From: Blasia pusilla
Taxonomy: Eukaryota > Marchantiophyta > Marchantiopsida > Blasiales
Reading direction: 5' to 3'
DNA length: 64,000 nt
Assembly (NCBI GenBank): GCA_050084515.1
Contig: CM114275.1
Coordinates: 24,490,001 to 24,554,000, forward strand
Part shown: piece by piece, positions 22,650 through 34,600 of the stretch
How positions within the stretch are numbered: the first letter of the stretch is position 1
How the letters are laid out: each line of letters opens with the position of its first letter
Notes under the pieces: generated by a model
The model's input: the letters and a program-made list of their open reading frames with translations, nothing else
The model's database searches: none
Told to the model about the DNA's origin: nothing
Program-made: the position numbers and the translations under genes

Positions 22650-23720
22650 CTCCCCTTTTATGTTAGAGCATGTATGGCTTACATATTTTTCATAGTGCAC
22701 AACTACACTTCTACGTCCAACTACACAAGGCTGGCAATTCATCTTGGGCGTCATACTCATCCTGTCACGGGTGTAATTCAGAGACACATCAAGGAGGATG
22801 TGGCAAAGAAAGTGGCCGAGTTGTACAAAAATTCTCCTGGATCAAAGCCCGGAGTGATCAAATTGATAATTGCATCACAAATTTGTGAAAAACTGTTGGG
22901 TATCTTTGGCTAAGGGGAGATCACAGCAACTGAGAAGAAGCAACTGTGGTAAAACCTTGCATTCTTGGTGATCCAGAAAGCTTCAGGACCTTATTGGGTC
23001 AAATATGAATACTTGATGGAAAGACCGCGGACATGGATTCCATTGTAAGGATCAAGGCCAATTCAAGGTGTCCATTCATGGGCCAAGGAGGCAAGGGATC
23101 TAGAGCTTTATGTCTTCAAAATGTCTACCACAGGGACGTCTAGCGGCCTGGATCTTATTGATAGAATGAGGGATGGAGAATATCTATTTGAGATTTGGGT
23201 AAGCTTTGATATTTGCTACAAGGTGTTAAATGGATGGTTGACCATGGGTGCACATGTTTACGACCATGTGGAGAAGGGTCTCAAAACATTTTTTGTCTGT
23301 GAGGTAAAAGCGGAAGATGTTGGCAGCTTGAAGATATGTTGGTTACTCTTTCTGGAAGTGGTGAAGGAAAACAAAAGACCTCCTCTTGAAATATATGGCT
23401 TCATGGCGGACAATGCCCAACCGGGAGGATTGCTATCAAGGAAGTGTTCTTTGGGGGAGGGTGGGGGGAGTTCAATCGAAAAGGGAAAGATCGGATGCTT
23501 TCCATTCGCAATAGTCTGTGACGTGCTACACAAAATCCTACATCAAGGAGACTAAGAGAACAGAGCATATAGCTCTACTTCAACGTTGGAAGGATAGCAA
23601 AACCTTGAAACAAGCCATGGAGTGCCAGGAAGAGCTTCATTTGTGGTGGAGAAAACTGCAATTGAGGGAAAATACAAAGAGTTGTGTTTGTGGTTGAGTT
23701 GGTGGACCTTCCGTATGAGG
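22650..23720 (+). pseudogene. MULE-like transposase remnant
   Basis: Several plus-strand frames together resemble a MULE-type plant transposase: 'GRHTHPVTGVIQRHIKED' in the N-terminal region, then 'FDICYKVLNGWLTMGAHVYD' where a catalytic Asp is expected, and 'IYGFMADNAQPG' matching the GFMADNAQ box known from this group. Stops near 22912, 22950 and 23038 and frame changes show decay. The family call rests on remembered similarity and not on a search. A hairpin array follows directly at 23835. Confidence 0.5.
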
Positions 23721-23834
23721 CAATGGGGAAACTTTATGCGGCATGTGAGTTTTCTCCATTTTTGCCAAGTATGTGTTCCAAGTGTAAAGTTGCAAGCCGT
23801 TGTAATTGTACGGGTTGCAAATTAGGTAGGTAAA

Positions 23835-24817
23835 GCAACCTGTCGGAACCGACAGGTTGCATCACATTGCGGGAAGTCCGAATCCGATGGCTTGCAACCC
23901 GTAACATTTTGACGTTTTTCTGAAAAAAATTCATCATGCAACTCGTCGAAATTCGACAGGTTGCAATACTTTTATGGAAAAAATTCATCATCCAATTCGT
24001 CGGAGTCCGACGAGTTGGAATATTTTGTTGGAAAAAGTTCATCTTGCAACTCGTCGAAATTCGAGGGGATGCAATATTTTTCTGAAGAAAGTTCATCATG
24101 CAACCCATCGAAATCCAACGGGTTGCAATATTTTTCTGGAAAAAGTTTATCATGCAACCCTTCTAAATGCGTCGGGTTGCTATTTTGTTCCAAAAAATTT
24201 CATTATACAACCCGTCGAAATCTGACGGGTTGTAATATTATTTTGGAAAATTTTCATCATGCAACCCATCTAAATTTGGCGGGTTGCTATTTTATTCTAA
24301 AAACATTTCATAATGCAACCCCCTCGAAATCGGACGGGTTGCAATATTTTTTTGAAGAAAGTTCATCATGCAACCCGTCGAAATCCAACTGGTTGTAATA
24401 TTTTTCTGGAAAAAGTTTATCATGCAACCCGTCTAAATGCGACGGATTGTTATTTTGGTCCGAAAAAAGTTCATCATACAACCCGTCAAAATTCGATGGG
24501 TTGTAATATTTCTTTGGAAAATTTTCATCATGCAACCCGTCCAAATCTGACGAGCTGTAGTCTTTTTTTGAAAAATTTCATCATGCAACCCATCAGAATC
24601 CAATGGGTTGCGATTTTGTTTTGAAAAACGTTCACCATGCAACACATCGAAATTCGACGAGTTGCAATTTTTTCTGAAAATTTTTCATTGTCCAACCGGT
24701 CAAAATCCGACAGGTTGCTATTTTTTTCTGAAAAAAGTTCACCATGCAACACGTCGAAATTCGACGGGTTCCAAGTTTTCGAAAACGTCCAGCCCATTTG
24801 AATCCGATGGGTTGCAA
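23835..24817. repeat. Tandem array of about 19 hairpin-forming units, period about 54 bp
   Basis: Each unit contains a near-palindrome of the form CAACCCGTCGAAATCCGACG-GGTTG, separated by a spacer ending GAAAAAAGTTCATCATG. Roughly 19 units can be counted, with a period of 53-55 bp. The first (GCAACCTGTCGGAACCGACAGGTTGC, 23835-23860) is a perfect palindrome. Arms often vary together: several changes on one side are matched on the other. The period of about 18 codons leaves open frames on both strands, which I regard as by-products. This is not CRISPR: it is eukaryotic and the spacers are conserved. Confidence 0.92.
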
Positions 24818-25334
24818 GCATTGAACACTTAGGCATTCCCTCCATCAATTGATAATTTTCCGTGTGTAGGGATTTAACATTTACGAAAATGCCCTCTACC
24901 CCAACACAAGGGGAGCCGAGAGTGTCCATTCCTCCTGGAGGTCATCACAAACATGTCAAAAAATATCTCTCGTTGAGGCATGCCAACAAGACCAAACAAG
25001 AGCAATGCTACAATCTGCAACCTCCCTCATCTTCCTCACAAAAGGCGTAACCAAGGGAAAGGGCCCTTCGATTTACGAGCTCTACGTTAGAGCCGTTGTT
25101 AGATCTAGGGACGAGAAATTGTATGTGGATGCTTTCAATCGGTGTGTAGCTGGAACTCCTTTCGAGAAAGATGTCCACATTGGTGGGGACGTTTGTGGGC
25201 GTGTTCTGAGATGTCCCATACAGATGGTAGTAGAGCAGTCTAAACAAGACTCCTGGAGACCTGATAAGTATATTGACTTTAGGCAAGTCAAGCGTCAATA
25301 TCAAGGAAAGAATGCGATGACCCGTTTACAACAT
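24818..25334 (+). other. Unassigned segment before MT-gypsy copy I
   Basis: An open frame at 25005-25358 (GPSIYELYVRAVVRSRDEKL...) is not recognised. It may be gag-leader sequence of copy I or foreign DNA. No LTR matching the A repeat (50649-51128) was seen, so the 5' end of copy I could not be placed. Confidence 0.3.
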
Positions 25335-26480
25335 GGAACGGTATGTTCCATCATTTAGAGGGGGCGCCTATGGACGATTACCATGAGTTCTCCCACAGAT
25401 ATGCCTAGGAGATTGAGGCATGGCGACTCTACTATGACCCACACTATGTGTCATGGACGGAGTCGTTCCCAAATGAGGAGGAGGAGTCAGGAGAGGCTAC
25501 TTCCTCTTCCACTAGTGATGTTTTAGGAGGGGTCACTTGCACTGGAATAGTTGCACCGTCTAGTCGGTTCGTCCCAAGTTCAACCATGTGGTTAAGTTCT
25601 TTGCTAAGTTGGGGGCGAGCTACCAAGAGGTACAGACGGAGAAGTTTCCGAGCATCCACGACTTCCGGAGGCGCCCGGGTGAGAGTTTGCATGAGGCTTA
25701 CACTCGCTTGCGCCGGTTGATCAATGTCACTCAAGGGATGACAGAGGCCCAGGCTATCCAATCATGGTACGTGATGTTGGACCGAACCCTGCGGACACGG
25801 GTGCAAGAGGGGTGCTTCTTATGAATACCTCCCCTTTATTGAGAGATGTTTTCAGGACCGCCGAGAGCTTTGAGCGGAACATAGCGGAGGAGAGCATAGC
25901 CACCATGGGTTCTAGGCGAGAGCAATCACGATTGCCACACCACCAATGCAGGACTTCAAGATAGGTCAACTTTAGCACCACGAGCTTAGGGAGGATATCG
26001 GGAGGCCGTGCCACAAAGACCTGCGCCTTCATATGGGGCTCAACGGAAACCGCCTATGATTACTTGTTGGTCATGTGGTGGAGCCCATCATCAACATGAT
26101 TGCACTCGTCATGGTCATGGACGTGTGCCTCAGCATGGAGGAAGAGATGGTACTGACCAAGAGGTTATCAGTATGTCTATTGTCAGAGGTATGGTCACAC
26201 ACGCGCGAGATGTTTCAGTTTACGCCCTAAGTTACATCTCAAACGAGGGCCAGAGAGGGCACAGGAGCGAGTAGCCGGTCCGGGTGGGCCTAGAGGTTGT
26301 GCACCAGGTGGTCCTGATGGGGGACGAGGAGCTGGAATTTCCCAACAGGGTGGTGGAGTTTCCCGCGAAGGAGGTAGAGTCCCACCACCTAGATGCGTCA
26401 AGGGAGACGACGCGCGTGAGGCTCGCATGGCTGCTCAGATACAACAATTGCAGGACCAGATTTCCGCAATGGCATTGAGG
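25320..26480 (+). pseudogene. MT-gypsy copy I gag
   Basis: The frame reads FTTWNGMFHHLEG, then PMDDYHEF, matching '[17 protein letters not shown]' of copy II. Next comes 'IHDFRRRPGESLHEAYTRLR' (copy II: LQDFQRRSGESLREAFTRMR), a gag capsid-type motif. A CCHC-like knuckle CWSCGGAHHQHDC is at about 26059-26097, and a second, partly damaged one (YCQRYGHTRARC) near 26180-26215. Frameshifts are numerous. Confidence 0.8.
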
Positions 26481-26484
26481 TTAC

Positions 26485-27480
26485 ATGATGTCGGAATCCG
26501 TGGCATCAACATCATATGGAGCAGCGAGAGATATGGAGGATCGTGGTTGGATGTGCGGGGTTGCCCAGATGGAGGCCGCCGCAGTTGTGACACGTGGAGC
26601 AGCCGTAGAGTTGGATCCACAGCGGGGGGAAGCCAAGAGACATACCAGGCTTCCTCAATCTTTCATGTTTTCCGAGGCAATGAGGACCCCATCGATGAGT
26701 CTTGATCAAAGTTCCCGGAGAGTTGGTGATGTTATTGGAATGCAGGCACGGAGTGCGATGGGAGAAACAAGTGCGTCGACTCCTATTCCTGATGCTCATG
26801 AGGAGCATGTGTCGAGTATAATGTTGGGGGCCGCCACGATGGTGTACCGTGCTCCGCTATTCTTTTCTTCCGATGTTATGACATTGGGAGGTACGCCCAC
26901 CGAGGCGTTCCGGCTGGCCGATACGCTATGTGAGCGTGGAGTTGGAGTTCCTGCATCACGTTCAAAGGTGATTGCACAGGAGGTGATGGACCTGGCCTTG
27001 AAGCGGATGCTCGGGCCGTCCACGTCAGATTCATGGCAGGTTGCAGCTGATAGGATGGCGGAGATGCCGACTAGACCCATGATAGAGCGTGCCATGGCTT
27101 CTCGTGGTGTTGTGTTGCTCGATATCCGGGGATAGGTCTTCCAGTTGGTGAGTCCCAAAGGTAGAGCTTTTATTCCGCAACGCATCTTGTTGGATTCAGG
27201 AGCGCAACCCTTGATGTTGGGGAAAGCGTCATTCAGATGATTGGGCTTGACGAGGGCCGATGTGGAGCATTTTCCATTCCCTATACAGACATCCTTGGGT
27301 GGAGTGAGTACAACACAGTATATCACGGGATAGGAGGTCGTGGTGAGGATTTGCATGGGACATCCTACACATAAGTCCGTGGTGCCAGCAAAGGCAATAG
27401 TGACTAATGTAGAGTCCTACAACGTCTTGGTTGGTGGAGCAGTGTTATACCCGATGGGATTTTCCTTGGATTACTAGGAG
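26485..27480 (+). pseudogene. MT-gypsy copy I gag-pol linker and aspartic protease
   Basis: A long open stretch (26485-27135) contains 'TPTEAFRLADTLCERG', conserved with copy II (GPTEVFRLAATLCERG) and of unknown function. The retropepsin active site follows: LLDSGAQPLMLGKAS, with the catalytic Asp codon at 27193-27195 intact, unlike copy II where it reads ASGA. A TAG at 27133 (GDIRG* region) separates the two. Protease would process the polyprotein. Confidence 0.82.
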
Positions 27481-27906
27481 GAATCAGTGTCCTATAGACC
27501 AAGATGGGAGTCAGGTGATGGGCGCCTTAGCTCATTACCCGTTCGATTCCCAGGTGTAGTGATCGAGCGACGGCCATGAGAGATGGTGACCTTAGCAGCA
27601 TTTAGCAGTGCCATCACTTGGCCTAATGACTTAACTGAGGGACATGTCCATACAGAGGATACGCCCGTTCCTAAAATTTCAATGGAGAGGAGTGTCATGG
27701 TCGCTGCATCAGTCCAGGGAGGAGAGGGGCCGCTTTGGGGCTCGACTTGGAGCTACGACCCTTAGCCACTGAGCATGTGCAGGCCGCATGGAGTGAGACG
27801 TTTGCACCACAGCGTGATGGGTCAAAGGAATCCGAGGTATTCGAGAGTACTATGATGACACCCTTGGACACCACACCCATTGTGTGGCGCATCCTCTAGG
27901 AGGGTA

Positions 27907-28866
27907 TTCGGGTGTTGGATCTCTTTGGAGGGATCAGCACTAGGTTAGTTGTTGTTTTGCAGGGAGGACTATACACGCAACAATACCTGTATGTGGAGAT
28001 TGATAATGTTGTGAGGCGCGCTTCACTTCATCATGTGGCGTAATTACGCCTCCGCTTTCTTGACTTGTTGTCTGCGTACGCCATCCAGGGTTACAAGAGT
28101 TCCCTACCGAGGGACATTTCATTGGTAGGGGCGCAAGAATTTGAGTGGGTAGGGACCATAGACTTGGTCATTTCTGGTTGGTCGTGTCAAGGCCAATCGA
28201 GTGTTGGACAAGGGAGCAGGTTAGTTGACACTCGGTCCATGTTGTTTTGGGAGATGATGAGGATCTTGCGACATTTACAAGAGCATGAGCCTTGTTCTCC
28301 AGGATATATTTTGGAGAATGTGCCGATTTTGGGCGATTCGAGGTCCCGCGTGGTGACGAGTGCACATGAAGTGCCCGCATGGATCGGCTCGGCAGTGTTG
28401 TCACATGCGGCGATTGTAGGTTTTAGAGCACACCACCCGCATCTTTGGTGGATCAACTTGGTACCACATGAGGTGTTGGGGAGGGCATATGTGAGAGTGG
28501 AGCATCCCTATGATTTGTTGGTGGATTCTATTATGGATCCAAGTCATCAATCACAAGTAGTACGACACGATGATCGACCGCTGTTGATTGTGGTCAACAG
28601 GATTGGCATGCCACGGGCAGCCTTTCCGACCTTGGTGAGTTTTCCCGCTTCCTATGCACTCAAGGAGGCCGGACCTGGCTTGGTTTGGGATGACTAAGTA
28701 CAGCGGTTGGTGGAGCCCAACGCTAATGAGCGAGAGCAACTGATGGGATTCCCCACAGGATTGACGGAAGTACCGTCACTATCAGAGGCATCACAACCTC
28801 ATGTCTTGGCTCAAGCGATGGACCTGAATTGCTTGACATGGATTTCCAGCTTAGGAATAGCTGAGA
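27907..28866 (+). pseudogene. C5-cytosine DNA methyltransferase domain in MT-gypsy copy I (DNMT3-type)
   Basis: One frame covers the whole domain with only two in-frame stops, TAA at 28041 and TAA at 28695. Motifs in order: I, VLDLFGGIS (the following GTG-type glycines are replaced, STRL); II/III region YLYVEIDNVVRR; IV, LVISGWSCQGQSS with the catalytic Cys but Ser for Pro; VI, YILENVPILGD; an RAHHPHLWWIN segment like the HRARxFWGN of DNMT3; then a target-recognition-like stretch and the MGFPTG box, ending LAQAMDLNCLTW. The order is canonical, so not the permuted DRM arrangement. The domain lies between protease and RT in the same direction. When intact it would transfer methyl groups from S-adenosylmethionine to cytosine. 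Assignment to a methyltransferase is strong; the DNMT3 type is by eye. Confidence 0.88.
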
Positions 28867-29136
28867 AGCGTCGTTTGCGGATGCGACAGATCACAGCTAT
28901 TGCATTGGTGAGCCCCATGCCTACCGAGATGGTTGAGGCACTGGCTAGGGGCGAGACCCTAGGAGATCGACACACCAAGGGTGATTGGGAGATACATCCT
29001 TGGACTTCTTGGGATTTTTTGCAAGTACGCCAGGAGATGGTAGCCACAACATCGAGCGTGGTTCCGGGTACTACATATGGAGATCCGATTTTGCAGTTAG
29101 AGAGTATTACATACGGAGAGTCCTACTGTAGTCACG

Positions 29137-30640
29137 ATGGAGACTTGGGAGCCAGATATGGGCCCTAAGTTGACAGGAAGAGAGCGGCTCCGGATACATC
29201 AGTTCCTGGGGAGTTATAGGAGTTGTTTTGCATTTAGCATGCATGATTTGGGTACACTAAAGAGTCCAGGGATCCGCATTGAGTTGTCTAGCGACACACC
29301 GATCTTTCGACGACCCTACAGGTACAATGACATTGAGAGGGCTCTGATTCAGAGTAGGAGCCATGACTTAGTTGGAGCAGGACTAGTGGAGAAGTCGCAT
29401 GGAGAGTATGTGTGTGCCACTATCATGCTCACCAAGAAGGATGTGCATGGCAACTAGACGGATAGGTGGATGTGTGGAGATTACCAACCTATCAATTGGC
29501 AGACGAAGTCCGATAGGTATGCCATGCCCATCCTTGAGGAGATCTTTGATGCTATTGGATATGCAAAGATCTTGAGTTCATTAGATCTTCGAGTCGGATA
29601 CCATCAGTCGCCTACCAGATTGAAAGACAGGCACAAGACGGTATTTTGAGGCATCGATCCTCACGGGAAGGATTGTTTGTACCAATGGCGGTTCTTACCA
29701 TTTGGCTTAAAGAACTCCCCAACTGAGTTTTAGAGGGTCATGGATAGGATCTTGGTAGGTTTGGATTTTTTAGGTATTATATTGATGACATCATAGTCTT
29801 TAGCGCCACGGCTGAGGAGCATGAGCGACATCTAGAGGAGGTATTTGGACGATTATAATTATATAGGCTGAAACTACATCTAGGCAAGTGCAAGTTCTTC
29901 TACTACTAGATTGAGTACTTGGATCATACGATATACCAGGTGGCCTTGGTGTGCAGCAGACGAAGATAGAGGCTATTTCAGGCATTCCATGCCCTACAGA
30001 TGTGAGTCGAGTTCGTGCATTCATGGGATTGGAAACTTCTATCGACGGTGGGTCAAGGGTTTTAGTTCAATTACAAAGCTGCTAACCTTGCTAACCAAGA
30101 TGGATGAAGAGTAGCACTCGGGGTATGAGTAGGAGAGAGCATTTTACCTGCTCAAGGACATATTACTACGCGCGCCTATATTGAGGAGATCGATCAAGGG
30201 GCATCCTTTCCAATTGCATACCGATTATAGCATGTTGGGGCTTGGAGCCGTGCTCACCCAACATGACAATAATAGTAGAGAGGTCGTGGTGGATTATGCT
30301 AGTCGCTCAAACAACGCTGCAGAGGCAAAGTATAGCTCGTATGAGGGTGAGTGCTTAGCTACGGTGTGGGCTATCGCACATTTCAGGTGATGTATTTGGC
30401 AATCCCTTTACCATCATTACTGATCACCAAGCACTTAAGTGGTTGATGGAGTCCAACAAACTTATTGGGAAGCTTGCGAGGTGGGCTCTTTTGTTGCAGG
30501 AGTATGACTTCCAGGTGGTGCATAGACCTCGAATGCTCAACTAGGATGTAGATGGTTTGAACGTAACCCATGCCCAAGTCAATGAGATGCAATTGGAGCT
30601 CGTTGGCATAGTGAGAGTGATGAGGAGTTGGTGCCAAGAT
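29137..30640 (+). pseudogene. MT-gypsy copy I reverse transcriptase and RNase H
   Basis: RT begins METWEPDMGPKLTGRERLRI, continues PIFRRPYRYNDIERALIQSR, MCGDYQPIN, SDRYAMPILEEIFDAIG and LYQWRFLPFGLKNSP. The YxDD region near 29770-29790 is out of frame. RNase H follows at about 30195-30390: HTDYSMLGLGAVLTQ, then ASRSNNAAEAKYSSYEGECL. Frame changes and at least eight stops are present, several TAG or TGA at Trp or Gln positions by comparison with copy II. Confidence 0.9.
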
Positions 30641-31150
30641 TGCACGGGTCAGCCTATTTGGGCTTGTTGGCTATGGAGAGCTAGGTTGTTGAGACTTCGA
30701 TGGCGAGGTCTGATGGAGAGCCCTTAGATCCAGAGGTTGGTGAGGAGATGATAGGTGGCCGAGACATTCACAATGATGGAGTGGTCTTGGAGTATATGTG
30801 TACTGGCAATGTTGCAAGCACAATGGGTGCTAGAGAGCGGGATTAGATCCCACGGCGAGCCAGACGATTTTGGTGGGAGGGGACATATGTGTTGTGAGTT
30901 TCAGAGGATGGTAGAGTAAGTGTAGTGCCTCATCCTTTACAGAGAGCGCATTTGGTGCATCTTGCCCACAAGGAGTTGGGTCATTTTGAAGTGAAGCAGA
31001 CGTACGGCTTGCTCCAGATACAATATTGGTGGTGAGGCATATAGATTGACGTTCAGTAGTTTGCTGCTAGGTGTATGATATGTGATCTAGTCCGAACATC
31101 GTTCAATGCTCCGACTCCACAGTTGCATCCACTTCCGATCATGGGTTTAA
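30640..31150 (+). pseudogene. MT-gypsy copy I integrase zinc-binding region
   Basis: The region reads RFWWEGTYVL, VVPHPLQRAHLVHLAHKELG, 'HFEVKQTYGLLQIQYWW' and CMICDLVRTSFNAPTPQLHP, i.e. the HHCC-type N-terminal domain of Ty3/gypsy integrase. It stops at the breakpoint 31150. Confidence 0.82.
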
Positions 31151-31694
31151 GTCAATGACTCCAAATAATTCATGGATTATTGAGCAAGAAACTCATCTTT
31201 GATAGCATTTTTTTAGAGAAGGAGAGTGGTAAGAAGGAAAAAGAAGAAGATTGCTCTTGATGGAATGAAGATTTTAAAATTTTCTTAACATCAATTGAAA
31301 CCTCATTTGTAGTTCTAAAGGGGACATAATCCTTCCTGTATAAGGGCAAGTTTGAATAGCCATATTATCTTCTAAAGTATATATTTTATTTTCTAAGTAA
31401 GACACCGTCTTGTTCTATTAGAAGGCTTCATTTTTTTACAAAGTTATTTTCAGAAAAAGAATATATTTTTTAAAAGTTATAATAAGATGAAATGATCAAG
31501 TTTTTAAATCATATTTAGCCATATGTAACTTGGTGACTCATTTCCATAAGAGTTACTAAACATGATTGATCTACATCGCATCACATGCTTGTATTATATT
31601 CTTGTGTAAGAAGAGAGCTAAGCCACAAAACTAATTCTTCATTGTGCTATACATTTTTTTGATTTGTAGATAGAAATTCTCAATCACAAATTGG

Positions 31695-34600
31695 ATGGAA
31701 AGAATGGAATCATTTTCAATTCTTGGTGATTTGATGGAAGAAACACCACAATTTTATGATTCATCCACGGAGTATGATGAGGAAGGAGATAATATATGGA
31801 CAATGCAAACTGATTCAAGAACTACATCGGAGGTTAGCATGGTAGAAAATTGTACGACTCTCCAACCGCTACGAAAAATCAACATGTGAGATCTCTTCCA
31901 TAATCTTATTTTATCGATCTAAAGAAAATTCCCTTTTGATGATAATTCTTGTTGATATTAGAGTGAATACTATTGTCTCTATTGCAAGTGTTTGTCTTGT
32001 TGTACACATAAACATCGTTATACAACATTCATTTATGAATATGCAACACTAAAAAAAACCACAAACACCCATAATACAAAATATACTTCATAATACAAGT
32101 ATATACACTAACAACAAAAATCGAGCTAAACCCACTATCCAAGTAAGAGAATCTAGACCTAATACATCCCCCACACCACTTTGATGTAGCTAATTCTTGG
32201 AAGGCTCAATTAAAGGTAGATCTCCTAAAGCGTCTCCTTGGGATATACCACTCTCCGAACATGGACAAGTTTGTCCCATGGACGGACAAGTGCGTACATG
32301 TCCACGGACATGAATTGCAATAGGTGGGACCCATGCTTATAGTTTATGATGGAAGATAAGGCAAGGGCAAGTGGGGCAACAAGGGGGGAGGGAGTGGAGG
32401 TGGATGGAGGAAGAAACAAGAAAATATGGAACATAGAAGCAAGTGGGTGGAATAAGAAAGAAGGGGAAGGTGGGGGCCCAAATAGGCAAGTCCTTCCACA
32501 AGACGGACCTAAGTCCACGGACATGAACGTGTCCATGGGCACGGACTTTGTCCATGTGCAACCTTGATAAGAATCACCCCAACTTGAACAACAAGTTTCT
32601 AAGTAACCCAAGAACCCCAAAAAGCCTTCAAGAAGGCTGTCAAATCTTATTTAGATGTATGTAGAGTTCTATCGCGTTGATGGCATAGAGGGTCAGCACG
32701 CTATTCAGGTGTATCTTTGTCATGAGATGTTGGATGAGGTTGGTGACAAGTCTGTTGCATCGGGAATGTTTTTTTATGGAGATTTCTCTATTTTGGTCTT
32801 AGTCAGTCAGGTGACCCATTGATCAAGTCAACAGTCACCCAATAACTTGTGCACGCAGGTTCTTGTTGGGATGGCTATTTTTTGGGGGAAGAGCCTTTTG
32901 GCTCTTCCCAAGGGTATGAGAGGGAGAGAGATGGCTTTCCCAAGCTATCTTTCTCATGTTGAGCCTAAGGAGCATGTCTCTTGCCTTTGTGTGTAGGAAC
33001 TAGGGTGCTAGCGTCTAGATTCCCTCATAGCAGAGGATAGATGTGGCTCGATATGCCAATGTAGATTAAAGAGTGGAGTTTTAGGCCAGGTAAACCATTT
33101 TTACTCTTGATTTTACATTAGAAAGATGCAAGGGGGTATGGGAAGTTTGTCATTTGCAGATAGGCAAGCAAGTTGCCTCGATAGGGAGCCCCTGGAGACG
33201 CTAGTTGGACTTTATGTTTTTCTTTTTCTTTTTCTGTCCGAAAGGCAGTGTGCGGCTTGAATTTTTCTGGTAGCAAATTGGTATAGAGCAGTAGCATAGT
33301 GATGGACATGAGCGCTTGGGTGTAGCGTATATCTAGCAACGTTGAGGTGGTAGCGCGTGTCAGGAGAAGGAGAGAAATATTTGGAGAACATAAGATCTTG
33401 CAACCGTGAGGGCTAGAGTGGGATCGTAGTCACCTAGGTTTAGGGTTAGGTCATGAGATAGTTGAGTAGCTCAAGTTTAGGTCACATGAGTTGTCAGAGG
33501 AGGACACGACACGAGGTGAGAAAGGAGACCAGATGGGAGAAGGGGAAGGATAGCCCGGCATCGGGTGCCATGCCAACCCATACGTTTGCAAGCGGGGTTG
33601 GAGAGTGCACCCATAGATACAGTCGTGGGACTTAGGGTCCCACTAAGGCGAGGTAGTTGAGGTCAAAGGGAACGAGCCTTTGAGAGTGGATGCGTATGAG
33701 GACTCATCATGGCTTGTAGCGAGATGTGATAAGCTAAGGTTACGTGGTTCGGGAGCAAAGTTGAGGTGGTTGGTTTTAGATGTGGTTGTGAAGCTAATGC
33801 GGTAGGTAGTCAACCATGTAACCTCCTAGGTGAAAGGAGGTGGTTTGGGGGCCGTTTCTTGGAGTTTTTTCGTTACTTGGAGTGTTTGAGCAGTGCTCGC
33901 AAGTGGTGGAGAGAGTTTGGGACATAATGTTGGTGGAGGAGATATACACGTTGATGTTGATTGGTAGTCTGTATCCGCTAACGAGAGGTTTGGTATGCTG
34001 CTCCAAGAGATTGTTGTGCCTCAAGAGGTTGTTACACCACATGGAATTGTTAGTATTGATTGTGCTATAGAGTGATGTCAGATGTGTTTAGGTTATCCAT
34101 TTGAGTCCTTTTCCCACACTTGTCTTGTGTCATTGAGGATGTTGGATATCGGGTAGTAGTTGGTCTAGATTGATATAAAGATGATGATGAGTGTAGACTC
34201 CTTGCATGTGTAGCATGTTGGTGGATATAGGGCGGTTTTCCAAGTAAGGGTCGCGTGTATGACTTGAGAGTATATTTGTGGCCTAGGTGAGTTAGTCAAA
34301 AGGCTTAGGATGAGCCTGGATGAGACCAGGTGTGTCGTGCGCCTACTCTCCTTGAACGTTAATCTTGTTTGTTGCGGAAGCGTGCGTTCAGTAGGTCACG
34401 CTCTCAACGCTGATCTGCATCCAAACACGCACTTCGGTTAGTCGGGTCTTGGATCAATCAGCGGGATTACTTTCCGAGTTCTCGTTTCGGACTCTCTCTT
34501 CAAGCTCAACCTTCCTAGTTTCGCGGTTTCCAACACGGGCAAGTCTCAAAAGACTTGGGACAGACTTTCTGGTCGGTTCAGGAACCTGAAACGGCGTTTC

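Larger units (their letters stand above)
25320..31150 (+). mobile_element. MT-gypsy copy I (gag to integrase N-terminus), 3' truncated
   Basis: This Ty3/gypsy element lies in the same order as copy II: gag with zinc knuckle, protease, C5-methyltransferase, RT, RNase H and the start of integrase. Homology to copy II stops sharply at 31150 (CATGGGTTTA), and the next part of integrase is found inverted at 20197-19650. No LTR was recognised at either end. Many stops and frameshifts occur, but the protease and methyltransferase keep residues that copy II has lost. Confidence 0.9.

Noticed and set aside
23734-24645. Open frames of 70-145 codons on both strands of the hairpin array
   Set aside because: They arise because the period is about 54 bp, a multiple of three; the encoded peptides are just the repeat translated.
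23835-24817. Regularly spaced repeats resembling a CRISPR array
   Set aside because: The genome is a plant's, spacers are conserved and not unique, and no cas genes occur. It is a palindromic minisatellite.
27907-28866. Methyltransferase as a host gene interrupted by a transposon
   Set aside because: The same domain occupies the same place between protease and RT in copy II, without introns and in the pol direction.
27907-28866. Assignment to the plant DRM family
   Set aside because: DRM enzymes have permuted motifs (VI-X before I-V); here motif I comes first and the GFP-type box last.
33279-33289. TGGTATAGAGC as primer-binding site of MT-gypsy, which would define a conventional LTR of about 640 bp
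   Set aside because: It has a one-base deletion against the usual site, is not conserved in copy II, and the copy II 3' repeat does not share the sequence upstream of it.
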